NCBI GenBank assembly: GCA_017468425.1
Contig: JAFUIO010000012.1
Coordinates: 1-64,000 of the forward strand
Length of the DNA: 64,000 bases
Direction: 5' to 3'
Origin: Clostridia bacterium
GTDB lineage: Bacteria; Bacillota; Clostridia; Oscillospirales; Acutalibacteraceae
A program made the position numbers and the translations under genes. Below, piece by piece: positions 1 through 7,210 of this stretch; position 1 is the first letter of the stretch; each line of letters starts with the position of its first letter. Below the pieces are notes generated by a model. The model was given only the letters and a program-made list of their open reading frames with translations, had not been told where the DNA came from and made no database searches.

Positions 1-1
1 G

Positions 2-442
2 AAAAAAGATATAGATAACGGAATCAAAAATCTTCTTGATGCAATTCAGCAGGGGATAATAACCGAGTCAACAAAAGAAAGACTTGTTGAATTGGAAGAT
101 AAAAGAAAAGAACTTGAAAAGGAAATTGCAAAAGAGGAAGCCGCAAAACCGGTTATCACAAAAGAACATATTATGTGTTGGTTTGAAAATCTGAAAAAAT
201 ACAATATTAAAAATGCGACACATCGCAGAAGACTTGTTGATGTTTTTATAAATGCGATTTATTTGTTTGATGATAAAATTGTTCTCGTATTCAATTTCAA
301 AGACAACACAAAAAGAACAAAGAAAGAGGAAATACAAAAATCACCCTTAAGTTCGGCCCTGAACAACTGTTGTGCGCCACATGAATTATACCTGCAATTC
401 GAACCATTTGTGTTCCGTTTGCAGGTATTTTCGTTTTTATAA
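2..442 (+). CDS. Large serine recombinase, C-terminal fragment (cut by window start)
   Basis: The reading frame is open from the first bases, so only the last ~146 residues are present. The visible part has a Lys/Glu-rich coiled coil (KRKELEKEIAKEE) followed by the HRRRLVDVFINAIYLFDDKIV segment and a basic tail. This is the usual end of Firmicutes large serine recombinases that move integrative elements. The catalytic serine domain lies outside the window, so activity cannot be judged. These genes often sit at one end of an element, so an attachment site may be close by, but I could not delimit one. A terminator follows directly. Confidence 0.8.
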   Translation, partial: KKDIDNGIKNLLDAIQQGIITESTKERLVELEDKRKELEKEIAKEEAAKPVITKEHIMCWFENLKKYNIKNATHRRRLVDVFINAIYLFDDKIVLVFNFKDNTKRTKKEEIQKSPLSSALNNCCAPHELYLQFEPFVFRLQVFSFL

Positions 443-472
443 CCCTTGATATTTCGAGGGCTTTCTTTATTT
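443..472 (+). terminator. Intrinsic terminator of the recombinase gene
   Basis: A 7-bp stem (CCCTTGA/TCGAGGG, one G-U pair) with loop TATT is followed by a T-rich tract. It begins right after the stop codon. Confidence 0.6.
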
Positions 473-557
473 TATATAAAATGTTTCAAATGTTACACAA
501 ATGTCAAAACAGCTTGATTTTAAATACAAAAGTGAAATTATTCTTTTATTCGAACTA

Positions 558-710
558 CTATTGTCCCGTTTCAATTTGTTTTGAATCTGTGTGTTTACTG
601 AAGTATTCAGCTTCGTATGCATCAGGTGTTCTGTATCTAAGCAAAGAGTGAGGTCTTTTAGTGCCATAGAAGTATTTATATTGTTTTTGATTTTTGGTGT
701 AGCTATGGTT
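558..710 (-). pseudogene. IS3-family transposase OrfB C-terminal fragment
   Basis: On the minus strand a ~50-codon stretch reads YFYGTKRPHSLLRYRTP and continues DAYEAEYFS before a stop. This is the conserved end of the IS3-family DDE integrase core (FYN..RPH..L.Y.TP). The frame is interrupted upstream by a stop at 711-713, and no catalytic Asp is left. It differs from the OrfB of the intact element at 7,985-9,320, so it is debris of another element. Confidence 0.7.
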
Positions 711-769
711 TTATTTTGAAGCATATGGTATAATTAGTTTGATAAATAAGAATTTGCAGAGGTGATATA

Positions 770-1513
770 ATGCAGAACACAGAAATAGAAAAAGCAATAC
801 CGTGGAATCCTTGGCACGGTTGTAAAAAGGTAAGTCCCGGTTGTAAAAATTGCTTTGTATTCAAGATGGATCAAAGATACGGTCGTGATACCACGGTCAT
901 AGCTAAAGGAAAAACTACATACGAATTAAAGGACAAGGATTGTCCCCAAAACTCGCTTGTTAAACTCTGCTTTTCATCCGACTTTTTCATCGAAGAAGCA
1001 GACGAATGGCGCGAGGGGTGTTGGGATTTTATCAGACGGAGAAAAGACTGTATTTTTGTAACAACAACCAAACGCCCCGAAAGAATTAAAGGGTGTCTTC
1101 CGTCGGATTGGGGAGAAGGATGGGAGCATTTCCATTTGAGTATATCCATTGAAAATCAGGAGATGGCAGACAAGCGCTTGCCGTATTTCCTTGAAGCTCC
1201 TCTCGCGCATCGTGAGGTATTTTGCTCACCCCTGATAGCTCCTATGTCTTTAGGCAAATATCTCGATACAGGACTTATCAAATGCGTAAATGTGGGCGGC
1301 GAAATGGCTCCCAAGGCAGATGTGCGTCCCATAAGATATGAATGGGTGGAAGCATTATATCTTGAGGCAAAAGAGCGAGGAATTGAGTTCTATTTTCATC
1401 AATGCGGCTCAATGTTTATCAAGAATGGTGTTAACATCGGTAAGTGGAATCTGAACGATCAGATAGCTCGTGCAGAAGAAATACAACACGAGTTAGAGAG
1501 AAAATACAGATAA
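770..1513 (+). CDS. DUF5131 (phage Gp37/Gp68-like) protein
   Basis: A 247-residue protein starting at ATG 770 behind AGAGGTGATATA. It opens with the family hallmark WNPWHGCKKVSPGCKNC, a cysteine cluster near residues 18-29, and later carries TTKRPERI. DUF5131 proteins are found in phages and mobile islands and are distantly related to radical SAM proteins. Their reaction is not established, so no activity is assigned. The gene stands alone between a transposase fragment and a terminator, which fits cargo of an integrated element. Length is near the family norm and nothing indicates damage. Confidence 0.85.
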   Translation: MQNTEIEKAIPWNPWHGCKKVSPGCKNCFVFKMDQRYGRDTTVIAKGKTTYELKDKDCPQNSLVKLCFSSDFFIEEADEWREGCWDFIRRRKDCIFVTTTKRPERIKGCLPSDWGEGWEHFHLSISIENQEMADKRLPYFLEAPLAHREVFCSPLIAPMSLGKYLDTGLIKCVNVGGEMAPKADVRPIRYEWVEALYLEAKERGIEFYFHQCGSMFIKNGVNIGKWNLNDQIARAEEIQHELERKYR

Positions 1514-1613
1514 ATTCCAATTTATCGAACTATAAACAGTTACATAAGACATTTCTTCAGAATCTAAAAAAATAATTGTTTAGTATGGGGGTTCGAAAAG
1601 GTGTAGAGGTCCC

Positions 1614-1650
1614 AAAAAATTCCGTTCACGAAAGTGGACGGAATTTTTTA
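1614..1650 (+). terminator. Strong intrinsic terminator
   Basis: A 16-bp stem (AAAAAATTCCGTTCAC with GTGGACGGAATTTTTT, one G-U pair) and GAAA loop, ending in a T-run about 100 bp after the DUF5131 stop. Confidence 0.8.
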
Positions 1651-1766
1651 CTTATTTACTATTAACTCTTGAGTAATCAAGGGTTTCTTTTTTATGCCTA
1701 AAATCTATGCTAATAGTTCGTGACACCCCTTTTAGGACTTGTTGTACTTGAACTTATGATTCAATT

Positions 1767-1795
1767 GTTGATTTTTATTGAATTAAAGCGTATAA
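1767..1795 (+). promoter_or_regulatory. SigA-type promoter for the DUF2812 gene
   Basis: TTGATT, 17-bp spacer, TATAAT; 21 bp before the start codon. Confidence 0.65.
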
Positions 1796-1816
1796 TTATA
1801 AACAGGCGGTGAGTTT

Positions 1817-2362
1817 ATGAAGAAGAGATTTTTACATCCGATATGGAAATTCGATGAAATTGAAAAAGAACTTTCTGTTTTGGAGCAGAATGGTTGGAGA
1901 TTAAATAAAATATATGGTATCCGCAATTTTGAATTTGTTAAATCTAAACCTAAATCTGTAAAATATTTCTTCACGTATTCAATTCCTCGTGAAAAGATAA
2001 ATATGTATATTATTGAAGATACATTAAAACAAAAATTTAATGCTACTGAAATTCGAGGAAATTTTGGCGGTACACAAATTTATCGAATCACAAAGCAAGT
2101 TGAAGTTGAGGAGCAAATTTTCAACAGAAATATTATTTTACAGCACTATCTCTTTAAAAGAATGATATGTTGTTTATTGTTGTTATTACTTTTCTCAATT
2201 CCATTAATTATGGGCTTGATATTAAATCCTGAAAAGCTGCTTAATGATATTATTAGTCAGTTTTTCGAATCCGTATTATTGGCTTTCTGTTTTATGTTGG
2301 TCGTATTTGGTTTGATTTATAATATTATAGGATATGTTTATATGAAATCAAAGAATAAGTAA
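1817..2362 (+). CDS. DUF2812-like membrane protein
   Basis: 181 residues from ATG 1817 after GGCGGTGAG. The N-terminal ~100 residues are soluble and begin with a pattern (KFDEIEKELSVLEQNGWRL) typical of DUF2812, a domain common in Firmicutes membrane proteins often linked to PadR-type regulators. Two hydrophobic helices follow (about residues 117-137 and 152-175) with a short basic tail. No enzyme motif is visible. Codon use is more AT-rich than in the metabolic genes further on, which may indicate acquisition. The gene has its own promoter and terminator. The family call is by pattern recognition only. Confidence 0.65.
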   Translation: MKKRFLHPIWKFDEIEKELSVLEQNGWRLNKIYGIRNFEFVKSKPKSVKYFFTYSIPREKINMYIIEDTLKQKFNATEIRGNFGGTQIYRITKQVEVEEQIFNRNIILQHYLFKRMICCLLLLLLFSIPLIMGLILNPEKLLNDIISQFFESVLLAFCFMLVVFGLIYNIIGYVYMKSKNK

Positions 2363-2424
2363 AGCAAAAATAAAGAAAACATATATGCGAGGGTGTCATT
2401 CCGTCCTGTAAAGACACAGGTAAC

Positions 2425-2470
2425 GAATCCGAACTTTTCATCTTATGGTGAAACGTTCGGGTTTGTTTTT
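2425..2470 (+). terminator. Intrinsic terminator of the DUF2812 gene
   Basis: Stem AATCCGAAC/GTTCGGGTT, extended by TTTCA/TGAAA, followed by a T-rich run. Confidence 0.7.
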
Positions 2471-2522
2471 TATATATGAAAAAGGGATTGTGAAAGACGA
2501 TTTTTAAGGATATATTCGGTTT

Positions 2523-2783
2523 ATTTTTTTGAGGAGAGGTACAGTTGCAGACGGTGGTGAGGTGTAGAAAATGCAGTTTTGTGCTTTTTTAGTTTGATTT
2601 TATTTTTACTTTTCCATCTCATCCGAGTTTTACTTTGTAAAACCCACCCTTTTTCTCCCAAAACGGGAACCCCTTTGTCCTGCGGACATTTTCCCTGACA
2701 GGAGGAATCGCCTTGAGATGAAGGCGGCAGAAATATATGAATGCAGAAGAAGCCCGGTGTTTCGGCTTTTTCTGCATTTTTTG
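2523..2783 (+). ncRNA. Candidate structured RNA with its own promoter and terminator
   Basis: A promoter-like pair (TTGTGA 2488-2493, 17 bp, TATATT 2511-2516) precedes ~260 bp with no convincing gene. The second half is GC-richer than its surroundings and contains small hairpins: TCCC/GGGA at 2656-2668, GTCC/GGAC at 2677-2687 and CGCCTT/AAGGCG at 2709-2726. It ends in a good terminator at 2740-2782 (AATGCAGAA..AAGCC with GGCTT..TTCTGCATT, then TTTTTT). I do not recognise an RNA family; a degenerate intergenic repeat is an alternative. Confidence 0.4.
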
Positions 2784-2967
2784 TCTGATACATTTATTTC
2801 ATTAATTTTTATAAATTCAAGTTTTTTACAGCAGCTTTTTCTCTTGCCGACTTTTAATTGTTTTCATGTTTATTAAAATCAGTACGGAATTATATTTTGT
2901 ACGGCAAACTGAAAAGGTTATGAAACTGTTGAGTAAAGATTTGAACAAAACGGATTTTATTTTTTTA

Positions 2968-2996
2968 TTGAAATTACCATAATTTCGTGTTATACT
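2968..2996 (+). promoter_or_regulatory. SigA-type promoter of the 6S-like RNA
   Basis: TTGAAA (2968-2973), exactly 17 bp, TATACT (2991-2996). The predicted first base (~3003) coincides with the first base of a long closing stem. Confidence 0.75.
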
Positions 2997-3002
2997 ATGA
3001 GT

Positions 3003-3166
3003 GCGACACAACTGAATATTTTACGTACAGAGTGGTATGTTATTTTTATCTATTTGGTAAAAATGCATGCTCTGTTTTCACATACCAAACTGTGCGTATA
3101 TGAAAGTTGTGTCGCAGCAAAAGGAGTTATGCGTTTTTCATGCGTAGCTTCGGCTGCGCATTTTTT
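3003..3166 (+). ncRNA. Long-hairpin small RNA, 6S RNA (ssrS)-like candidate
   Basis: About 164 nt between a consensus-like promoter and an intrinsic terminator (3140-3166: ATGCGTAGC, TTCG loop, GCTGCGCAT, T-run). The ends pair perfectly over 11 bp (GCGACACAACT 3003-3013 with AGTTGTGTCGC 3105-3115). Inside, after an unpaired bubble, ACGTACAG pairs with CTGTGCGT and TGGTATGT with ACATACCA. An apical hairpin ATTTTTATC/GGTAAAAAT follows. A rod with closing stem, central bubble and terminal arm is the architecture of 6S RNA, which binds SigA-RNA polymerase. No covariance model was run, so another structured sRNA remains possible. Confidence 0.55.
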
Positions 3167-3343
3167 GTTTTATAGCGAATTTTTTTCAAATATCTGCAAC
3201 TTTTTATTTTCTGCCGCGTCTTGTATTATGTGGGAACAAGTTCAGAGAAAGGAAGTTGATATATTAACCAATCAATAAGGTGCCGGAGTATCACCTTAAC
3301 AAATACTCAAACAATATTTTACAATACTAATGGAGGTATTATT

Positions 3344-4288
3344 ATGAAAAACACATTTAAGAAAATCACATCTGTTATTCTTGCTATGTTCATTCTTATG
3401 AGCGTAAGTGTAACAGTTTTTGCTGCTCCCGGTAGCGGTGAATATGTAGGCGGAAATGCATATCAGAGCGGTCTGATAGCGAGAGAAATTTACGAAAAAT
3501 ATGAAGTAACAGCACTCTTTGCTGATGGCGAAGAACCGCTCTGGGATTACGACGATCTTACAATGCGTTATACAGAAGAAAACGGTACAGTATGGAGATA
3601 TTTTAACAACAGAAACTATATTGTATGTCAGGAAGACGAAAGATGGATTTATCAGATTCTTGATGATGGAACTCTGATGATCACAACAAACCCCGATGAT
3701 GGTTGGAGAGATGAAGAAACTTGGGAACCATTTTATCTTGAAGTGAAAATTCCTTCTGTACTTGATGGTAAAACAGTTACTATTCTTGAAAACTGGGGAG
3801 CAGAAGTATTAAGTGTTATTGTTCCTGATACTATTACAGAGCTTGGATATGACTGTTTCAGAAATACAAAAGTAAAAAGAGTTTACCTTCCCGACTCTGT
3901 TACAACAATGAACGACTCTGTATTTCAGCTCACAGAAGATTTTGAACTTTACTATGGCGGAACAACAAGCGATATAAAAGATATTCTTGTATATCACATC
4001 TATGACGGTAACGACAATTCAGACTGGGCAGTAACAAACTACGACTGGTTGGAAAAACCTTATACGGAAGACACTGATGGAATGGGAGCGGATCACCCTG
4101 CAGATGTTAAAGCAGTTCACTATAATGCAGATCCCAACAATCTTCCTCCCGTCGAAGATCTTATTGAAGAGGAGCCTGTAGAACCCACAATCTGGGATAA
4201 GATTGCAGAGGCATTTGAGAACTTTGCAGATTCAATCGTTGTTTTCTTTGAGAAGGTAGCTAATTTCTTTGCAAGTATCTTTGCATAA
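3344..4288 (+). CDS. Secreted BspA-like (LRR_5) protein with amphipathic C-terminal tail
   Basis: 314 residues from ATG 3344 after TGGAGG. A Sec signal peptide (basic start, hydrophobic core, cut near VFA-AP around residue 28) is followed by an acidic, aromatic-rich region. Residues ~150-210 contain degenerate BspA-type leucine-rich repeats (VIVPDTITELGYDCF, VYLPDSVTTMNDSVF). The end is an acidic linker and an amphipathic Phe-rich helix finishing in FFASIFA. No sortase motif is seen. BspA-like repeats are usually surface or adhesion modules; the ligand is unknown. The tail matters because short copies of it recur downstream in frame with stops at 4,668 and 4,979, suggesting tandem duplication and decay of this gene's 3' end. 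Confidence 0.75.
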   Translation: MKNTFKKITSVILAMFILMSVSVTVFAAPGSGEYVGGNAYQSGLIAREIYEKYEVTALFADGEEPLWDYDDLTMRYTEENGTVWRYFNNRNYIVCQEDERWIYQILDDGTLMITTNPDDGWRDEETWEPFYLEVKIPSVLDGKTVTILENWGAEVLSVIVPDTITELGYDCFRNTKVKRVYLPDSVTTMNDSVFQLTEDFELYYGGTTSDIKDILVYHIYDGNDNSDWAVTNYDWLEKPYTEDTDGMGADHPADVKAVHYNADPNNLPPVEDLIEEEPVEPTIWDKIAEAFENFADSIVVFFEKVANFFASIFA

Positions 4289-4354
4289 AATATAAAAACA
4301 TCGGTCTGCGGTAAATCTACAGAACGACGTAGGGAACATATAAGTCTCTTGACA

Positions 4355-4388
4355 CAAAAAGAGCCCTGAATGGCGAACCAGACAGGGC
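4355..4388 (-). terminator. Terminator of small-peptide unit A
   Basis: Read on the minus strand: GCCCTG, 14-nt loop, CAGGGC, then TCTTTTTG. Confidence 0.65.
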
Positions 4389-4404
4389 GGGGATCAGTAA
4401 AACA

Positions 4405-4500
4405 TTACCAAATTTTTGAGCATGTGTATGCAGTAACTGCATAGATAAATGCGCTAATTGTGATAACGCTTACACAATACAAAGTGATTGCGGAAATCAT
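4405..4500 (-). CDS. Small hydrophobic peptide A (31 aa)
   Basis: ATG 4500 to TAA 4405 encodes MISAITLYCVSVITISAFIY followed by AVTAYTCSKIW. Most of it could form one transmembrane helix. GAAAGGA lies ~10 nt upstream, the same spacing as in the two neighbouring units. It has its own promoter (4594-4622), a leader hairpin GACC-N5-GGTC (4527-4539) and its own terminator. It aligns with peptides B and C over IY-x2-[IVT]-x2-Y-x-C/S. No family recognised; size and topology resemble type I toxins or small membrane regulators. Confidence 0.55.
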   Translation of the reverse strand: MISAITLYCVSVITISAFIYAVTAYTCSKIW

Positions 4501-4593
4501 TTTGCATTCATCCTTTCGGTAAATTAGACCGTGTAGGTCAAGTTGTCAAACCATAGGTCTTTTTTAACCGAATGTCCGGAATCCCTGTCGTGT

Positions 4594-4622
4594 ATGCTAT
4601 CAAAAATTTTGGTTCAAGTCAA
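4594..4622 (-). promoter_or_regulatory. Promoter of small-peptide unit A
   Basis: Minus strand TTGACT (4617-4622), 17 bp, TAGCAT (4594-4599); leader of about 87 nt. Confidence 0.6.
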
Positions 4623-4626
4623 GAAA

Positions 4627-4668
4627 CATATGTTCTCAATGGATTTCTTCGCTAATTTGTTTGCATAA
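4627..4668 (+). pseudogene. Fossil 3' end of the BspA-like gene, copy 1
   Basis: The plus strand reads FSMDFFANLFA then stop at 4666-4668, followed by AAACAC. It matches the end of the gene at 3,344-4,288 (ANFFASIFA, stop, ATAAAAACA). No upstream coding part remains. Confidence 0.5.
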
Positions 4669-4706
4669 AAACACAACAGCCCGTGCCTTAACACGGACTG
4701 CTGTGG
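4667..4706 (-). terminator. Terminator of small-peptide unit B
   Basis: A near-perfect 14-bp stem on the minus strand (CACAGCAGTCCGTG / CACGGGCTGTTGTG) followed by TTTTT. Confidence 0.75.
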
Positions 4707-4718
4707 AGACATTGCTCA

Positions 4719-4829
4719 TTAGTTCTTATTGAAAAATATATTGCAATATTTTTCAATGGTATCGTAAATGTCTTTACTCACCTTCAGAACAAACTTAGCA
4801 TAAACTAATGTGCATAACAATGCAAACAT
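4719..4829 (-). CDS. Small hydrophobic peptide B (36 aa)
   Basis: ATG 4829 to TAA 4719 encodes MFALLCTLVYAKFVLKVSKD followed by IYDTIEKYCNIFFNKN. GAAAGGA is 9 nt upstream; an in-frame ATG four codons... earlier (three codons upstream) is too close to it. The N-terminal half is hydrophobic, the C-terminal half polar with the shared IY..IE.YC motif. The leader has the hairpin GACC-N5-GGTC (4857-4869) as in unit A. Promoter and terminator are both recognisable, so the unit is a self-contained minus-strand gene. Confidence 0.55.
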   Translation of the reverse strand: MFALLCTLVYAKFVLKVSKDIYDTIEKYCNIFFNKN

Positions 4830-4924
4830 TTTGCTCATTCCTTTCTGAATAGATTTGACCGCGGAGGTCCATCCATAAAAACCTATAGGTCATTTTTATT
4901 CGGATTGGGAATGTCTCAATTTAA

Positions 4925-4954
4925 ATAATATCAAAATATAACATTGTTTGTCAA
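4925..4954 (-). promoter_or_regulatory. Promoter of small-peptide unit B
   Basis: Minus strand TTGACA (4949-4954), 18 bp, TATTAT (4925-4930). Confidence 0.65.
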
Positions 4955-4979
4955 CTGGTTTACAAGTATCTTTGCATAA
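4950..4979 (+). pseudogene. Fossil 3' end of the BspA-like gene, copy 2
   Basis: The plus strand reads FVNWFTSIFA then stop at 4977-4979, followed by CAATAAAAACACA. It matches the ASIFA-stop end of the gene at 3,344-4,288. Confidence 0.5.
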
Positions 4980-5088
4980 ACAATAAAAACACAAACTTAC
5001 TACAATACCATTCAACAAGTGAATAGATTTTGCGAGCAGTACCAAAGACGCTAAAAGCGTACACGAAGAATGCTAAGATTACATCCAT
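4960..5088 (-). CDS. Small hydrophobic peptide C (42 aa)
   Basis: ATG 5088 to TAA 4960 encodes MDVILAFFVYAFSVFGTARK, then IYSLVEWYCSKF, then a hydrophobic end. GAAAGGAG is 10 nt upstream. Residues 21-29 (IYSLVEWYC) align with peptide B (IYDTIEKYC). Its last codons run antisense through the fossil tail copy 2, and no terminator of its own remains, so the unit looks partly eroded. The upstream GGC/GCC hairpin is weaker than in A and B, and no clear promoter was found. Confidence 0.45.
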   Translation of the reverse strand: MDVILAFFVYAFSVFGTARKIYSLVEWYCSKFVFLLFMQRYL

Positions 5089-5195
5089 CGGTACTTCACT
5101 CCTTTCATATGAGATTAGGCAAAATGCCCAAATCCATAAAATGCACTTGCTTTTCTCATGTGTTAGAGTAAACTCGCAATCACAACATAATATTT

Positions 5196-5226
5196 AAGAG
5201 GAGCCGTATGGCTCTTCTTTTTGCTT
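5196..5226 (+). terminator. Possible terminator
   Basis: GAGCC-GTAT-GGCTC stem with AA/TT extension followed by CTTTTT. No plus-strand gene precedes it directly; it may be a leftover of the decayed copies upstream. Confidence 0.4.
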
Positions 5227-5321
5227 TTTCGTAGTTGCTTGTGAAAATTGCTCCTGAATTCAGTATGGATGGATTTGCGGATGGAATACTATTAATAAAC
5301 GCAAATTATTTTGTTAATTTG

Positions 5322-5350
5322 TTGACATTTAGGTGCTGTTGATATATAAT
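5322..5350 (+). promoter_or_regulatory. Strong SigA promoter of fba
   Basis: TTGACA, 17 bp, TATAAT: perfect consensus, as expected for a glycolytic gene. Confidence 0.85.
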
Positions 5351-5385
5351 GTTTTAGAAAAAATATTTTAGGAGTGTGCAAAATT

Positions 5386-6252
5386 ATGCCATTAGTAAAT
5401 GCAAAAGAAATGCTTACAAAAGCAAAAGCAGGCCACTATGCAGTTGGTCAGTTCAATATCAATAACCTTGAATGGACAAAATCAATTCTTCTTACTGCAC
5501 AGGAAATGAATTCTCCTGTTATCCTCGGTGTATCTGAAGGTGCAGGTAAATATATGTGCGGTTACAAGACAGTTGTAGGTATGGTTGAAGGTATGCTTGA
5601 AGGCCTTAACATTACAGTTCCCGTTGCTCTTCACCTTGACCACGGTTCATACGAAGGTGCAAAAGCTTGTATCGAAGCAGGCTTCAGCTCAATTATGTTC
5701 GACGGTTCTCACTATCCCATCGACGAAAACATTGCAAAAACTAAAGAATTAGTTGCAATCTGCGAAGAAAAAGGTCTTTCAATCGAAGCTGAAGTTGGTT
5801 CAATCGGCGGCGAAGAAGACGGCGTTGTTGGTGCAGGCGAATGTGCTGACCCCAAAGAATGCAAAATGATCGCTGACCTTGGCGTTACAATGCTTGCAGC
5901 AGGTATCGGTAACATTCACGGTAAATATCCTGAAAACTGGGCAGGTCTTTCATTTGAAACTCTTGCAGCTGTTCAGGAAGAAACAGGCACAATGCCTCTC
6001 GTTCTTCACGGCGGTACAGGTATCCCTGCTGATATGATTAAGAAAGCTATCTCTCTCGGCGTTTCTAAAATCAACGTTAACACAGAATGCCAGCTTGCAT
6101 TCCAGGAAGCAACAAGAAAATATATCGAAGAAGGCAAAGACCTTCAGGGTAAAGGTTTCGACCCCAGAAAACTTCTTGCTCCCGGTGCAGAAGCAATCAA
6201 AGCTTGCGTTAAAGAAAAAATCGAACTCTTCGGTTCAGCTAACAAAGCATAA
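5386..6252 (+). CDS. fba: Class II fructose-1,6-bisphosphate aldolase
   Basis: A zinc-dependent cytoplasmic aldolase that interconverts fructose 1,6-bisphosphate with DHAP and glyceraldehyde 3-phosphate in glycolysis and gluconeogenesis. The 288-residue product begins MPLVNAKEML; ATG 5386 is preferred over an in-frame GTG at 5374 because AGGAG is well spaced from it. Visible family motifs are GQFNINNLEW, HLDHGS (Asp85 catalytic, His86 zinc ligand), EAEVGSIGGEED, NIHGKYP and LHGGTG. Codon use favours C- or T-ending codons of a highly expressed gene. It is monocistronic, with a consensus promoter and a terminator. Some sugar bisphosphate aldolases (tagatose type) are hard to separate by eye. 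Confidence 0.95.
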   Translation: MPLVNAKEMLTKAKAGHYAVGQFNINNLEWTKSILLTAQEMNSPVILGVSEGAGKYMCGYKTVVGMVEGMLEGLNITVPVALHLDHGSYEGAKACIEAGFSSIMFDGSHYPIDENIAKTKELVAICEEKGLSIEAEVGSIGGEEDGVVGAGECADPKECKMIADLGVTMLAAGIGNIHGKYPENWAGLSFETLAAVQEETGTMPLVLHGGTGIPADMIKKAISLGVSKINVNTECQLAFQEATRKYIEEGKDLQGKGFDPRKLLAPGAEAIKACVKEKIELFGSANKA

Positions 6253-6271
6253 GAATAAAATTTATAAAACC

Positions 6272-6306
6272 AAAACCTTCGGTTCAGTTCATCCGAAGGT
6301 TTTTCT
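6272..6306 (+). terminator. Intrinsic terminator of fba
   Basis: AAACCTTCGG, 10-nt loop, CCGAAGGTTT, then a T-run. Confidence 0.85.
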
Positions 6307-6323
6307 TTATCAAAAGAAAATAT

Positions 6324-6352
6324 TTGACATTCCGGTGATATATGTCTAAAAT
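6324..6352 (+). promoter_or_regulatory. Promoter of the TrmH-family gene
   Basis: TTGACA, 17 bp, TAAAAT. Confidence 0.7.
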
Positions 6353-6379
6353 ATATGTATCAACATAACGGAGAATATT

Positions 6380-7198
6380 ATGAATAAAATTATTGAAATA
6401 ACAGATTTCTTTGCACCTGAGCTGGATGTGTATGCAAGGTTAACTGAAGTTCAGCTGCTGAACAAAGAATTTCCAGAAAAAGGCTTATTTATAGCAGAAA
6501 GTCCGAAGGTTATTGAACGTGCTCTTGATGCAGGGTATGAGCCTGTTTCCTGCCTTATGGAAAAAAGGCATATTGAGGGCGAAGGCAAGCCGATTCTTGA
6601 AAGGATAGAAAACGTTCCTGTTTTCTGTGCGGAATCAGAAATTCTCACGCAGTTTACAGGCTTCAAGCTTACAAGAGGTATGCTGTGTGCTATGAAACGT
6701 AAACCGTTGCCTGATGTGAGAGAAATCTGCGAAAACAAAAGCAGAATAGTTATACTTGATAAAGTTATGAATCCGACTAATGTAGGGGCAATAATCCGCT
6801 CGGCCGCTGCACTGGGAATGGATGCAGTAATTCTCACTCCGGGATGCTCTGACCCCTTGTACAGACGTGCCGCAAGAGTAAGTATGGGCACTGTTTTTCA
6901 GATTGAATGGACAATTGCAGACGATGATTGTATTGATGAAATAAAGAAACTGGGCTTTAAAACTGTTGCTATGGCACTTAAGGATAATTCTCTTTCAATC
7001 AATGACCCAAGGCTGGCAAAGGAAGAAAAGCTTGCTGTTATTATGGGCACGGAGGGAGACGGACTTTCTGAACAAACGATAGCTGACTGCGATTATACTG
7101 TTAAAATACCGATGTATCACGGTGTCGATTCATTAAACGTCGCTGCAGCTTCTGCAGTAGCATTCTATCAGCTTGGCAATAAGCAGAATGATGTCTGA
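6380..7198 (+). CDS. TrmH/SpoU-family RNA 2'-O-methyltransferase
   Basis: A 272-residue SPOUT-class methyltransferase that would transfer a methyl group from S-adenosylmethionine to a ribose in tRNA or rRNA. The N-terminal ~105 residues form the substrate-binding part. The three SpoU motifs are clear: NPTNVGAIIRSAAALG, IMGTEGDGLSE and IPMYHGVDSLNVAAASAVA. The Asn-Arg pair of motif 1 and the Ser-Leu-Asn of motif 3 are intact. The target nucleotide cannot be told from sequence. The gene has its own promoter; the next gene also has one. Confidence 0.9.
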   Translation: MNKIIEITDFFAPELDVYARLTEVQLLNKEFPEKGLFIAESPKVIERALDAGYEPVSCLMEKRHIEGEGKPILERIENVPVFCAESEILTQFTGFKLTRGMLCAMKRKPLPDVREICENKSRIVILDKVMNPTNVGAIIRSAAALGMDAVILTPGCSDPLYRRAARVSMGTVFQIEWTIADDDCIDEIKKLGFKTVAMALKDNSLSINDPRLAKEEKLAVIMGTEGDGLSEQTIADCDYTVKIPMYHGVDSLNVAAASAVAFYQLGNKQNDV

Positions 7199-7210
7199 TA
7201 TTGTGTATGC

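Noticed and set aside
2521..2793. 90-codon minus-strand frame
   Set aside because: Composition is low-complexity and basic; it runs through a terminator hairpin on the other strand and has no ribosome site.
2997..3278. 93-codon plus-strand frame
   Set aside because: It lies on the self-complementary RNA candidate and its terminator, has no ribosome binding site, and its Cys/Phe-rich translation looks like translated hairpin.
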